Part shown: piece after piece, positions 6,355 through 12,181 of the stretch
Position numbering within the stretch: position 1 is the first letter of the stretch
Layout: every line of letters begins with the position of its first letter
Origin: an uncultured Collinsella sp.
Lineage (GTDB): Bacteria > Actinomycetota > Coriobacteriia > Coriobacteriales > Coriobacteriaceae
Assembly: GCA_902465425.1 (NCBI GenBank)
Contig: CABQNA010000013.1
Coordinates: forward strand, 1-16,247
Length of the DNA: 16,247 nucleotides
Direction: 5' to 3'
Translations under genes and position numbers: made by a program
The notes under the pieces: generated by a model
Seen by the model: only the letters and a program-made list of their open reading frames with translations
Databases searched by the model: none
What the model was told of the DNA's origin: nothing

Positions 6355-7086
6355 CTAGTTGCTACGCTGGTGGTAAACCTTGTATTTAAACTGATCGGCA
6401 CGAGCAACCGAGAGTGTATACTCCACAACCTCGTTTGACTCGTTATACGTAGTCCTGACCAAATCGAGCACAGGCGAGCCCTCGACAATTCCCAAAAGGT
6501 GGGCGTCGGTGGGACGGGCTATGCTCGCATAGAACTCCTCTTCGGCCACGCGAATCTTTTGCTGAAAGTCTTGCTCAATCACATCGTAAAGCGGCTTGCG
6601 CTCCAGCAGCGGTCGCTTTAGGGACAGAAATTGACGAACCGGTAGATAGCTGCGTTCGACCATCATGGGCATGTTGTCGGCAGAACGAAGGCGCTTAAGC
6701 TTAAAAATGCGATCACCGATACGCAATCCCATATGCTCGGCCAGATTCTTATCGGCCTCCATCTCGCAAAACTCGAGAATCGTGGTCTCGGGGTCGCGAC
6801 CCATCGCGCGCATCTGCTCGGTAAAGCTGTAGGACTGCATAAGATTGGTTGCCTTTGCCGAACGGTCGGTCACAAAGGTACCGCGACCGTGCTGCCGAAC
6901 CACCAGTCCTAAACGCTCCAGTTCCTGCAGAGCCAGACGTACCGTAGTGCGGGAGAGACCATAGCGCTCCGAAAGTTCTCGCTCGGAGGGAATCATGTCA
7001 CCGGCGCGATATTCATGGTCAATCTTTTCGGTCAGAATATCGACCAGCTGATCGTACAGCGGTTGCTTACGCGCTCCGATCGCCAT
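6355..7086 (-). CDS. GntR-family (HutC/UTRA) transcriptional repressor of the amino-sugar genes
   Basis: This 243-residue regulator has an N-terminal winged helix (about 10-74) containing the GntR run IPSERELSERYGLSRTTVRLA (32-52) and the wing GRGTF (67-71). A C-terminal UTRA ligand domain (about 95-236) follows. UTRA repressors of this type (NagR/YvoA, DasR, AgaR-like) bind phosphorylated amino sugars and leave their operators. The start has GGGAGG five bases upstream. It lies between the PTS terminator and agaS. Two copies of a matching palindrome, before agaS and before the PTS, make it the likely repressor of both units. No such site precedes its own gene, so it may be weakly constitutive. 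The inducer is probably GalNAc-6-phosphate or galactosamine-6-phosphate. Confidence 0.93.
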   Translation of the reverse strand: MAIGARKQPLYDQLVDILTEKIDHEYRAGDMIPSERELSERYGLSRTTVRLALQELERLGLVVRQHGRGTFVTDRSAKATNLMQSYSFTEQMRAMGRDPETTILEFCEMEADKNLAEHMGLRIGDRIFKLKRLRSADNMPMMVERSYLPVRQFLSLKRPLLERKPLYDVIEQDFQQKIRVAEEEFYASIARPTDAHLLGIVEGSPVLDLVRTTYNESNEVVEYTLSVARADQFKYKVYHQRSN

Positions 7087-7171
7087 CCTATCCTCCCTTT
7101 TGCTCGAATTCGGCTAACTACCTAGGGTGTTAAGCATTATCAGTCCGCAACACCCGAATCATCAAGAAAAC

Positions 7172-7205
7172 AAAAGCCGCGCGCTCTTTCGAGCACGCGG
7201 CTTTT
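7172..7205 (-). terminator. bidirectional-looking terminator after the PTS operon
   Basis: AAAAGCCGCG-c-GCTC (7172-7186) pairs with GAGC-a-CGCGGCTTTT (7191-7205) around a TTTC loop. The A-run on one side and T-run on the other give a U-tail in either direction. Leftward transcription of the PTS operon is the one known to reach it. Confidence 0.88.
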
Positions 7206-7229
7206 AACATACACATGGCTTAAGGGGTC

Positions 7230-7258
7230 GGGGTGTGAGCCGCGTAGGGACACACCCC
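7230..7258 (-). repeat. hairpin just after the IID stop
   Basis: GGGGTGTG (7230-7237) and CACACCCC (7251-7258) form a perfect 8-pair stem with a 13-base loop, starting 13 bases after the IID stop. No U-run follows on the minus strand, so it is not a terminator by itself. It may protect the 3' end of the mRNA or act with the terminator 25 bases further on. Confidence 0.6.
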
Positions 7259-7271
7259 TCAAGCTAGAGCC

Positions 7272-8354
7272 TTACCAGATGCTCGGCCAGAGACCAAGCG
7301 GGCCAGCGCCCAGGATGCCCAGGACGAAGAGCAGCAGAATGCCCTTGGTCGGGGTCCAGCTGTGCTTAGCGAACATGTAGTAAAGCAGCAGCGTAAGCAT
7401 AAGCGGGACGAGCTTCGGGACGATGGTGTTGAGGGTGTCGGCAACAGAGAAGTTGACCGGATCCTCGGTGACGGTGCCGTAGGTAACGGACTCCATGCCG
7501 TTGCCCAGATCGGTGACGCCGCACTCGACAGCGTTGCCGTCGGCATCGGAAGCGGTGAGGGCGTTGCCGTCCTCATCGGTCATGGCGATGGTACCGGCCT
7601 CAGCGGTCTCGGTATCGATGCCCTCCATACCGGTGAAGTTCTCGGCCTCCTTCTCGGAGACGATCACGGTAGTAGCGGAGAGGCCACGGGTGGTGCCGTT
7701 GGGGATCTGGAGGTTGATCTGGGTGCCACCCATGGTGACGACCAGGCAACCGACGACGAAGACGCCCATGATGGAAGCGGCACGCGTGAAGGCCTGCATG
7801 TTGGCAGTCAGAGCGTCAATAGCGCTGGTGCCAAGCTTGTAGGACCAGTTCATGAGCCAGAAGCGCAGAGCGAACTGGACGACGTTGAAGATCACCAGGA
7901 AGATAATCGGCGCAGCGGCGTTGCCGTTGATGGCCATGTTGGAGGTGATGCCGGCCGTGATAGGCACGAGCGTCAGCCAGAACAGGGCGTCACCGATACC
8001 ACCGAGCGGGCCCATTGCGGCGACGCGGACGGCGCGGATCGTGGGGATATCAACCTTGTTCTGCTCGAGCGAAAGCACGATACCCATAACAAAGGTGACG
8101 AGGAACGGGTGGGTGTTGAAGAACTCCAGGTTGTGGCTCATGGAAGCCGCGAGGTCGTTCTTGTTGGTGTGGATCTTCTCCAGACCGGGGATGATGGAGT
8201 AAAGCCAGCCAGCGGCCTGCATGCGCTCGTAGTTGAACGATGCCTGCAGGAAGCAGGAGCGCCAAGCCATCTTGTTGAGGGTCTTCTGGTCGAGCTGCGG
8301 AGCAGGAGTGAGATCCTCGTAGTGCTCCGGGATCACATACTCATTAGATGCCAT
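7272..8354 (-). CDS. PTS mannose-family IID membrane component with enlarged loop
   Basis: This 360-residue protein is the IID half of the membrane channel of a mannose/sorbose-family PTS. The ends are typical: LNKMAWRSCFLQASFNYERM (26-45), MGPLGGIGDALFW (114-126), and a C-terminal hydrophobic segment around LVPLMLTLLLYYM (315-327). IID proteins are usually near 270-300 residues. The extra length is an acidic, Asp/Asn/Gly-rich loop at about 226-301 with DEDGNAL and DADGNAVE. ATG at 8354-8352 is chosen over an in-frame start at 8387 because AGGTGA lies eight bases upstream. Its first 11 bases overlap the end of IIC, so the two are translationally coupled. GalNAc specificity is inferred from agaS and nagA. 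Confidence 0.93.
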   Translation of the reverse strand: MASNEYVIPEHYEDLTPAPQLDQKTLNKMAWRSCFLQASFNYERMQAAGWLYSIIPGLEKIHTNKNDLAASMSHNLEFFNTHPFLVTFVMGIVLSLEQNKVDIPTIRAVRVAAMGPLGGIGDALFWLTLVPITAGITSNMAINGNAAAPIIFLVIFNVVQFALRFWLMNWSYKLGTSAIDALTANMQAFTRAASIMGVFVVGCLVVTMGGTQINLQIPNGTTRGLSATTVIVSEKEAENFTGMEGIDTETAEAGTIAMTDEDGNALTASDADGNAVECGVTDLGNGMESVTYGTVTEDPVNFSVADTLNTIVPKLVPLMLTLLLYYMFAKHSWTPTKGILLLFVLGILGAGPLGLWPSIW

Positions 8355-9144
8355 CTTCGAAGTCACCTCCGTCAGAAACAGCTGCACCCTTCAGCTCGGT
8401 CTGCTGCTGGAAGTCCCAGAAAGCGATGCCGAAGCCGATGAGAGCGAGGATGAGCAGGGCAGGGGTTGCCAGAGAATCGTTGGCAACGGTGATGAGCGCG
8501 AGGCCAAAGCCCATGAGGAAGAAGCCCCACATATCGCGGTTCATCATAACCTTGAGCAGGACGGCGAAGCCGACGAAGCGCATCATGCCGCCTGCAGCGG
8601 ACAGACCGGTCTGCAGCCAAGTCGGGATGGCGGAAGCGATGGTCTGACCGATGGTAGCGCCAGCGATGAAGAACAGGGTGACGACGACAGCGAAGATCAG
8701 GCCGAGCAGAGCCATGGCGAAGTAGTTCAGACGCTCGATGCCCTTGGTGTCAGCGTTATGAGCCATGTTGTCCGCGGAGGACATGAGGGGCGACATAAGC
8801 GTGAAGACCAGGGTAACGCCGAGCTGACCAAGCAGAGCGAACGGAATGGCAAGGCCGACTGCCGCGTTGGGCTCGAGGCCCGTAGCGATAGCGAGAATGG
8901 CTGCCATGATGCCGCCGATGACGGCGTTAGGCGGCTGAGCGCCTCCGATCGGCATGTTGCCGATCGTCATGAGCTGATAGGTACCACCCACGAGAAGACC
9001 GGTGTTGAGGTCGCCAAGGATAAGACCGATGACGGCGCCGGTGACGATGGGCTGATAGAGAGACTCGAGGAAGTTGAACTGGTCGATTGCCGCGACGAAC
9101 GTGACGATGAAGACCAGAGCGACCTGGATGATCGAGTATTCCAT
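8344..9144 (-). CDS. PTS mannose-family IIC membrane component
   Basis: This 266-residue polytopic protein is the IIC (sorbose/AgaW type) permease subunit that forms the sugar path with IID. It starts with MEYSIIQVALVFIVTFVAAI, a membrane helix. It carries the family segments LGDLNTGLLVGGTYQLM (43-59) and GNMPIGGAQPPNAVIGG (62-78), followed by several more helices. The length is normal. The start has AGGAGGAG a few bases upstream. It is preceded by an 87-base spacer with a hairpin after IIB and overlaps IID by 11 bases. The C-terminus is hydrophilic and acidic, ending in GDFEDGI. Confidence 0.94.
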   Translation of the reverse strand: MEYSIIQVALVFIVTFVAAIDQFNFLESLYQPIVTGAVIGLILGDLNTGLLVGGTYQLMTIGNMPIGGAQPPNAVIGGIMAAILAIATGLEPNAAVGLAIPFALLGQLGVTLVFTLMSPLMSSADNMAHNADTKGIERLNYFAMALLGLIFAVVVTLFFIAGATIGQTIASAIPTWLQTGLSAAGGMMRFVGFAVLLKVMMNRDMWGFFLMGFGLALITVANDSLATPALLILALIGFGIAFWDFQQQTELKGAAVSDGGDFEDGI

Positions 9145-9197
9145 CTTGCTCCTCCTTTCAAAATGTATGTACGCACTTTGGATATCACGTACAGAAC

Positions 9198-9217
9198 GTC
9201 AGGGTTTCAATCCTGAC
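9198..9217 (-). repeat. intercistronic hairpin between IIB and IIC
   Basis: GTCAGG (9198-9203) and CCTGAC (9212-9217) are exact inverted repeats with an 8-base loop; a further T.G pair can form inside. This is the only sizeable gap in the PTS operon. No U-run follows, so it could stop or protect RNA processing, or tune IIB:IIC ratios. Confidence 0.5.
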
Positions 9218-9234
9218 AACGTGGATCACGAGGA

Positions 9235-9717
9235 TTACGAGAAGAGCTTGCTCGTGTCCTCAACAGGCGTGCTCGGAACGCGCCTGATCTCCAACTCCAC
9301 CCCCAATTCCTGCAGCTCTTTAAACGCAGCGACATCCTCGTCGTTAACTGCGACGGAGGTGGCGACTTGGCGCTTTCCTTCCGACATGTGCATGTTGCCG
9401 ATGTTTACCTTCTTTATAGGCACACCGCCCTTGACGAGCGTAAGCACGTCTTCCGGTGTTTCGGCCACGATGAAGATCTTCTGGCGCGGGCTCGCCTTGC
9501 CAATGACGTCGATGGTCTTCTGCAGGGAGAAGAAACGCGTAGCGACGCCGGCGGGAGCGGCCATCTTCATGAGGTTCTGGCGCATGGTGTTGGTCGACAC
9601 ATCGTCGTTAGCGACGAGGATGAGGTTGGAGCCCAGGGTGGAGTTCCACTGGGTAGCGACCTGACCATGGACCAGTCGGTTATCGATGCGGGTAAGAAGA
9701 ATGTTGGGTTCTGCCAT
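9235..9717 (-). CDS. PTS mannose-family IIB component
   Basis: This 160-residue cytoplasmic phosphocarrier takes phosphate from IIA and gives it to the incoming sugar. The N-terminal ILLTRIDNRLVHGQVATQW (6-24) holds the phosphorylated histidine H17, in the family motif RIDxRLxHGQV. The IIB fold continues through FFSLQKTI and GNMHMSEGKR. The length is normal. The ribosome site AGGAAG lies nine bases before ATG. It follows the YajC-like gene by 36 bases. Confidence 0.95.
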   Translation of the reverse strand: MAEPNILLTRIDNRLVHGQVATQWNSTLGSNLILVANDDVSTNTMRQNLMKMAAPAGVATRFFSLQKTIDVIGKASPRQKIFIVAETPEDVLTLVKGGVPIKKVNIGNMHMSEGKRQVATSVAVNDEDVAAFKELQELGVELEIRRVPSTPVEDTSKLFS

Positions 9718-9753
9718 GTTGATCAGCTTCCTTTCGTTATTTGCTGACGACAG

Positions 9754-10035
9754 TTACTTGATCTCCTGAATCGCGTAACGCGAAACATCTACGACGGCAC
9801 CGGATCGGACTTTGATCTGGACCTTTTCGCCTTCGATGCCCTTGACGGTTCCGTAGATACCGCCGGCGAAAAGAACCTCCTGACCCGGCTTGAGCTCGGT
9901 GTGCAGCTCCTTGAAGTACTTCTGCTTCTTCTTCATGTTGATTTGCGACCAGATGGTGTAAATCAAGCCCATGATGACAAGCAGGCCTAAAAGGGCGACC
10001 GAGGAGCTCAGGACGTTGGCTCCGAAATCGGCCAT
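9754..10035 (-). CDS. YajC-like small membrane protein in the PTS operon
   Basis: This 93-residue protein has one N-terminal membrane helix (about 9-30), then a positively charged segment with MKKKQKY (34-40). A small soluble YajC domain follows, with the typical pattern LKPGQEVLFAGGIYGTVKGI (48-67). YajC proper is an accessory of the SecDF-YajC complex. Here it lies between PTS IIA and IIB and overlaps the IIA stop by one base (TAATG), so it is translationally coupled to IIA. Some streptococcal mannose-family PTS loci for glycan fragments also encode YajC-like proteins, so a paralog dedicated to the PTS is plausible. Whether it helps insert IIC/IID or has another role cannot be seen. Confidence 0.88.
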   Translation of the reverse strand: MADFGANVLSSSVALLGLLVIMGLIYTIWSQINMKKKQKYFKELHTELKPGQEVLFAGGIYGTVKGIEGEKVQIKVRSGAVVDVSRYAIQEIK

Positions 10036-10478
10036 TAGATGCCGTCCTCGTCGCCGAAGATATCCTCTTCCTCGGAGCCGGCAACGGATGCGACCGTCTG
10101 GGCGGTGACGCCCGTCTGACCAACGGTCACGGCCTGCTCGCCAAGCTCGGCGAGCGTGGCGTTACCGCGAAGGAACAGAAGCTCAATAACCATGGGGAGG
10201 TTAGTGCCAGTCAGAACCTCGACGTTGTCGACATCCTGGGCAATCATCATCGACTGATTGAACGGAGTACCACCGAGCAGGTCGGTAAAGACGAGCACGC
10301 CATCGCACTCCTCGCGCATGGCGGTAATAGCGGCGCGGAGATCCTCACCGTAGGAAGCAGCCTGGTCGCCCTCAAAAGGAACGACGGTAAAAGCGGGCTG
10401 GTCGCCGGCAACCATAGCGATAGCGCTTGCAAGGCCGGGTGCGAACTGTCCATGACCGGTAAGAATAAAGCCAACCAT
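10035..10478 (-). CDS. PTS mannose-family IIA component
   Basis: This 147-residue cytoplasmic phosphocarrier is phosphorylated by HPr. H9, in VGFILTGHGQFAPGL (2-16), is the active histidine. FTDLLGGTPFNQS (64-76) is the second conserved family segment. The length is normal for a stand-alone IIA (EIIA-Man type). The C-terminus is acidic and ends in EEEDIFGDEDGI. It is the first gene of the five-gene PTS operon, with GGAAGGGA before ATG, and its stop overlaps the YajC start. The region upstream carries a GntR-type operator. Confidence 0.95.
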   Translation of the reverse strand: MVGFILTGHGQFAPGLASAIAMVAGDQPAFTVVPFEGDQAASYGEDLRAAITAMREECDGVLVFTDLLGGTPFNQSMMIAQDVDNVEVLTGTNLPMVIELLFLRGNATLAELGEQAVTVGQTGVTAQTVASVAGSEEEDIFGDEDGI

Positions 10479-10562
10479 TCAAATTTCCCTTCCGAAGGTG
10501 TGTACGATCTGAGTCCGATGATGTTCGGAAGCCAGCGGGCAATCGCCCTTAAAGCTTCTTAG

Positions 10563-10570
10563 AAAGCGTT
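10563..10570. promoter_or_regulatory. LacI-like core AAAGCGTT (site 1 of 5)
   Basis: The core lies in AGAAAGCGTTCTTT (10561-10574). It fits the central AANCGNTT pattern of LacI/CcpA-family operators but matches their outer bases poorly. It lies between the PTS IIA start and the GntR box. Confidence 0.3.
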
Positions 10571-10579
10571 CTTTGAAGA

Positions 10580-10608
10580 CCAGTGGTTTCTCAACTGGTA
10601 GTAACCAC
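10580..10608. promoter_or_regulatory. GntR-type operator before the PTS operon
   Basis: CTGGTAGTAACCA (10595-10607) is identical over 13 bases to the operator before agaS. A second overlapping palindrome, ACCAGT (10580-10585) with ACTGGT (10594-10599), shares its left half. The site lies about 120 bases upstream of the IIA start and is the probable binding site of the GntR repressor encoded at 6355-7086. Confidence 0.75.
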
Positions 10609-10668
10609 GTGACGTGTTGTTGTCACTATATCACCACAGAAGAGGTCTCTTTCGTTGATTCATACAGT

Positions 10669-10678
10669 AAAACGTTTT
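10669..10678. promoter_or_regulatory. palindrome AAAACGTTTT (LacI-like site 2 of 5)
   Basis: AAAACGTTTT is a perfect 10-base palindrome with the central CG of LacI-family operators. It lies just before two ACCG-type 11-mers. Confidence 0.3.
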
Positions 10679-10681
10679 TGC

Positions 10682-10713
10682 ACCGCTCACGGTGATAAAT
10701 CGACCGTTTACCG
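10682..10713. repeat. ACCGTTCACCG-like 11-mers, two direct copies 21 bases apart
   Basis: ACCGCTCACGG (10682-10692) and ACCGTTTACCG (10703-10713) differ from ACCGTTCACCG by two and one bases. They have the same orientation, with starts 21 bases apart, about two helical turns. This suits a protein binding one face of the DNA. The other two copies are at 10902-10931. Confidence 0.45.
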
Positions 10714-10738
10714 CTCGTTAATACTTCTACCTGCGGTT

Positions 10739-10752
10739 TTGAAATCGTTTCG
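10739..10752. promoter_or_regulatory. cre/LacI-like site TGAAATCGTTTCGA (site 3 of 5)
   Basis: The site matches 12 of 14 positions of the Bacillus cre consensus TGWAANCGNTNWCA and contains the palindrome GAAA-TCG-TTTC. CcpA itself is not established in this kind of organism, so another LacI-family regulator is more likely. Confidence 0.35.
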
Positions 10753-10901
10753 AAATGCTTTGGCAAAAGATCGGAACTTTTCCTGTGTCTAAACAACGCA
10801 GGGCGGCTAAAAATAGCGTAAAGAAAAATTGCAGGTCATTGTGAAGATTTGTGAATTGGTCTTTTTGACTTAATACCAGTTAGAACCAGTTTTGAGATTA
10901 T

Positions 10902-10931
10902 CGGTGAACGGTAGTTTTCGACCGTTCACCG
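10902..10931. repeat. perfect 11-bp inverted repeat CGGTGAACGGT / ACCGTTCACCG
   Basis: CGGTGAACGGT (10902-10912) and ACCGTTCACCG (10921-10931) are exact reverse complements with an 8-base loop. No T-run follows, so it is more likely an operator or an RNA hairpin than a terminator. It repeats the 11-mer seen at 10682-10713. Confidence 0.6.
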
Positions 10932-10937
10932 GTTACT

Positions 10938-10951
10938 TGCAATCGTTTGCA
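10938..10951. promoter_or_regulatory. LacI-family-like palindrome TGCAATCGTTTGCA (site 4 of 5)
   Basis: The arms TGCAA and TTGCA are perfect around TCGT. The site matches 12 of 14 positions of the cre consensus and is the best LacI-type site in the region. A related site, GTTAATCGTTTTCA, follows at 11075-11088 (site 5). Confidence 0.45.
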
Positions 10952-11074
10952 GTTGTTTTCCCAGATGAATTAGAGAAGCCCAACGAAGCACTTGTGCGAT
11001 CACGGGAAGTTTTGGCATTTGCCCTCATCCCCCGCGCGCCAAACTCCGGCATCCAAAATGAGCTAATAGGTCAC

Positions 11075-11088
11075 GTTAATCGTTTTCA
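11075..11088. promoter_or_regulatory. LacI-like site GTTAATCGTTTTCA (site 5 of 5)
   Basis: The site matches 12 of 14 cre consensus positions, failing only the first two. It lies about 30 bases upstream of the -35 of the DUF2975 promoter. Confidence 0.3.
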
Positions 11089-11116
11089 ATCATTACTTAC
11101 TCAGTTCCGTAATTAT

Positions 11117-11145
11117 TTATCGTTTGTCGTTAATTCTGATATGAT
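11117..11145 (+). promoter_or_regulatory. promoter of the DUF2975-HTH pair
   Basis: -35 TTATCG (11117-11122), a 17-base spacer and -10 TATGAT (11140-11145) form a good sigma-70-type promoter. It lies 34 bases before the ATG at 11180 and has GGAGG for translation. The -10 is overlapped by the palindrome at 11141-11156. Confidence 0.7.
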
Positions 11146-11156
11146 ACAAGTATCAT
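11141..11156. promoter_or_regulatory. operator palindrome over the -10 box
   Basis: ATGATAC-AA-GTATCAT is a perfect 7-bp inverted repeat covering the -10 and the likely start of transcription. A bound protein would block initiation. The Cro/CI-type regulator encoded by the second gene of the pair is the obvious candidate, giving autorepression. Confidence 0.6.
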
Positions 11157-11179
11157 CCAAAACGCCGGTTGGAGGGGTC

Positions 11180-11818
11180 ATGGTCCATCGAAACGCATCT
11201 ATATCGAATGAAACCATCAGCCGCGAACAGACGATAGCCAAACTGAGGAAGCTCGCTCGCATCTGCAAATGGGCCACAATCTGCATTACCACCGCGCTCG
11301 CTCTGGGACTTCTCGCAGTCATTGCGATTGACCTTCTACTCGTATTGCCTAGTCTCTCCCAAGGGTCGTGTCTCCAATCCGTAGAACTTCAAGGCGGCGA
11401 AGGGCCGTGCCTTGCTATCGTCGGCACCGATGCGCAGACCCCACTTATGCTCGTCGCACACGATGGTCACACTGCCATAGGGAGCCTCTTGATGACATGC
11501 CTCGCGCTCACCATCGCGATAAGCGTGCGCAGGCTTTTCTTCAACATTGAAAAGGAAGGCAGGCCCTTTGACCTTGAATGTAACCACACACTTCGTCGAG
11601 TAGGACATTTATTCCTTATCGGCGGCGTTGTCGTGAGGCTTCTTAGTGCCGTAATCACGGGAATGATACTCTCAGGATTTGGTGGCAGCTTTACGGATGC
11701 GTTCGTCGGCCAGCTATTCGAGCCCTCCATGCTCTTTGCAGGCCTGATAATTTGCCTGATTGCCAGTATCTTCCGCTATGGGTATATCCTGCAAAAACAA
11801 GATGACGAGCTGCTCTAG
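11180..11818 (+). CDS. DUF2975 family membrane protein
   Basis: This 212-residue integral membrane protein has four likely helices, at about 33-57, 99-116, 143-166 and 183-199. It carries DUF2975 hallmarks. After helix 2 it has LFFNIEKEGRPFD (119-131), matching the family's ExGxPF pattern, and it ends in IFRYGYILQKQDDELL, like the usual (F)xxGxxLQxxxDExL tail. ATG at 11180 is chosen because GGAGG lies four bases upstream. The open frame before it passes through the promoter and operator region. The loop between helices 1 and 2 holds Cys64 and Cys77 and may be outside. Family members commonly pair with a small Cro/CI regulator, as here; their biochemical role is unknown. Confidence 0.85.
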   Translation: MVHRNASISNETISREQTIAKLRKLARICKWATICITTALALGLLAVIAIDLLLVLPSLSQGSCLQSVELQGGEGPCLAIVGTDAQTPLMLVAHDGHTAIGSLLMTCLALTIAISVRRLFFNIEKEGRPFDLECNHTLRRVGHLFLIGGVVVRLLSAVITGMILSGFGGSFTDAFVGQLFEPSMLFAGLIICLIASIFRYGYILQKQDDELL

Positions 11819-11827
11819 GGGGAATCC

Positions 11828-12067
11828 ATGATTATTCTGCGGCTCGACCGCATGCTTGCCGAACGCAAGATCTCATCCAAAGAGCTTGCGGAACGCGTGG
11901 GCATCTCCCAGGTCAATATGTCGCGCATCAAGACGGGCAAGGTTTCTGCCATACGTTTTTCAACTCTTGACGCGATATGCCGGGCACTCGACTGCCAACC
12001 AGGCGATGTACTGGAATATATATCCGACGATAAAGCCGATAGTCTTTTTGGGCTTAAAGATGAATAG
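11828..12067 (+). CDS. small Cro/CI (YozG-like) helix-turn-helix regulator
   Basis: This 79-residue protein is almost entirely one HTH_XRE-type domain. Helix 2 and the recognition helix are in SSKELAERVGISQVNMSRIK (17-36). The end, STLDAICRALDCQPGDVLEY (45-64), is characteristic of the YozG/HTH_26 group that partners DUF2975 proteins. ATG lies nine bases after the DUF2975 stop, with GGGGGA as ribosome site, so the two are one transcript. It probably represses their shared promoter through the palindrome at 11141-11156, perhaps under control of the membrane partner. That link is inference from gene pairing. Confidence 0.9.
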   Translation: MIILRLDRMLAERKISSKELAERVGISQVNMSRIKTGKVSAIRFSTLDAICRALDCQPGDVLEYISDDKADSLFGLKDE

Positions 12068-12100
12068 CCATAATTAAGCCGCCAATCACGCCCTCAACGC

Positions 12101-12136
12101 AAAAAGCCCGCCAGTACGACTTCCGTGCTGGCGGGC
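12101..12136. terminator. terminator between convergent HTH and SurA_N-like genes
   Basis: GCCCGCCAG-t-ACG (12106-12118) pairs with CGT-g-CTGGCGGGC (12124-12136). The U-run is on the minus side (complement of AAAAA, 12101-12105), so it chiefly stops the leftward gene ending at 12182. Rightward transcripts meet a weaker AATTTGCTTT tail. Confidence 0.85.
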
Positions 12137-12181
12137 AATTTGCTTTCTATCAGCTAGATGCTCGATGAGCCGTGCAACTCT

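Larger units (their letters stand above)
10479..11179. promoter_or_regulatory. 700-base AT-rich control region between the PTS operon and the DUF2975 pair
   Basis: No gene is recognisable here. The open frame from 10892 to 11179 has no start or ribosome site and no familiar protein. The stretch holds GntR-type boxes (10580-10608; a variant, ACCAGTTAGAACCAGT, at 10875-10890), four copies of an ACCGTTCACCG-like 11-mer, and five AANCGTT LacI-like cores. At the right end is a good promoter for the DUF2975 gene. The PTS promoter must lie in the leftward direction near 10600-10660. TATAGT on the minus strand (about 10627-10632) is a possible -10, but its -35 is poor. Confidence 0.6.

Noticed and set aside
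8355..8387. Earlier IID start at 8387
   Set aside because: It would lie deeper inside IIC without a ribosome site; the ATG at 8354 has AGGTGA at a suitable distance.
7362..8441. Rightward open frame covering the IID gene
   Set aside because: Antisense shadow rich in Asp, Gly, His and Arg, without domains or a ribosome site.
10892..11179. N-terminal extension of the DUF2975 protein to a TTG at 10892
   Set aside because: It would cross the promoter, operator and inverted repeat; the ATG at 11180 has GGAGG and begins the family-like sequence.
10479..11179. CRISPR array, riboswitch or replication origin in the 700-base gap
   Set aside because: There are no regularly spaced identical repeats of CRISPR length, no DnaA-box cluster and no riboswitch core that I recognise; the repeats look like short operators.
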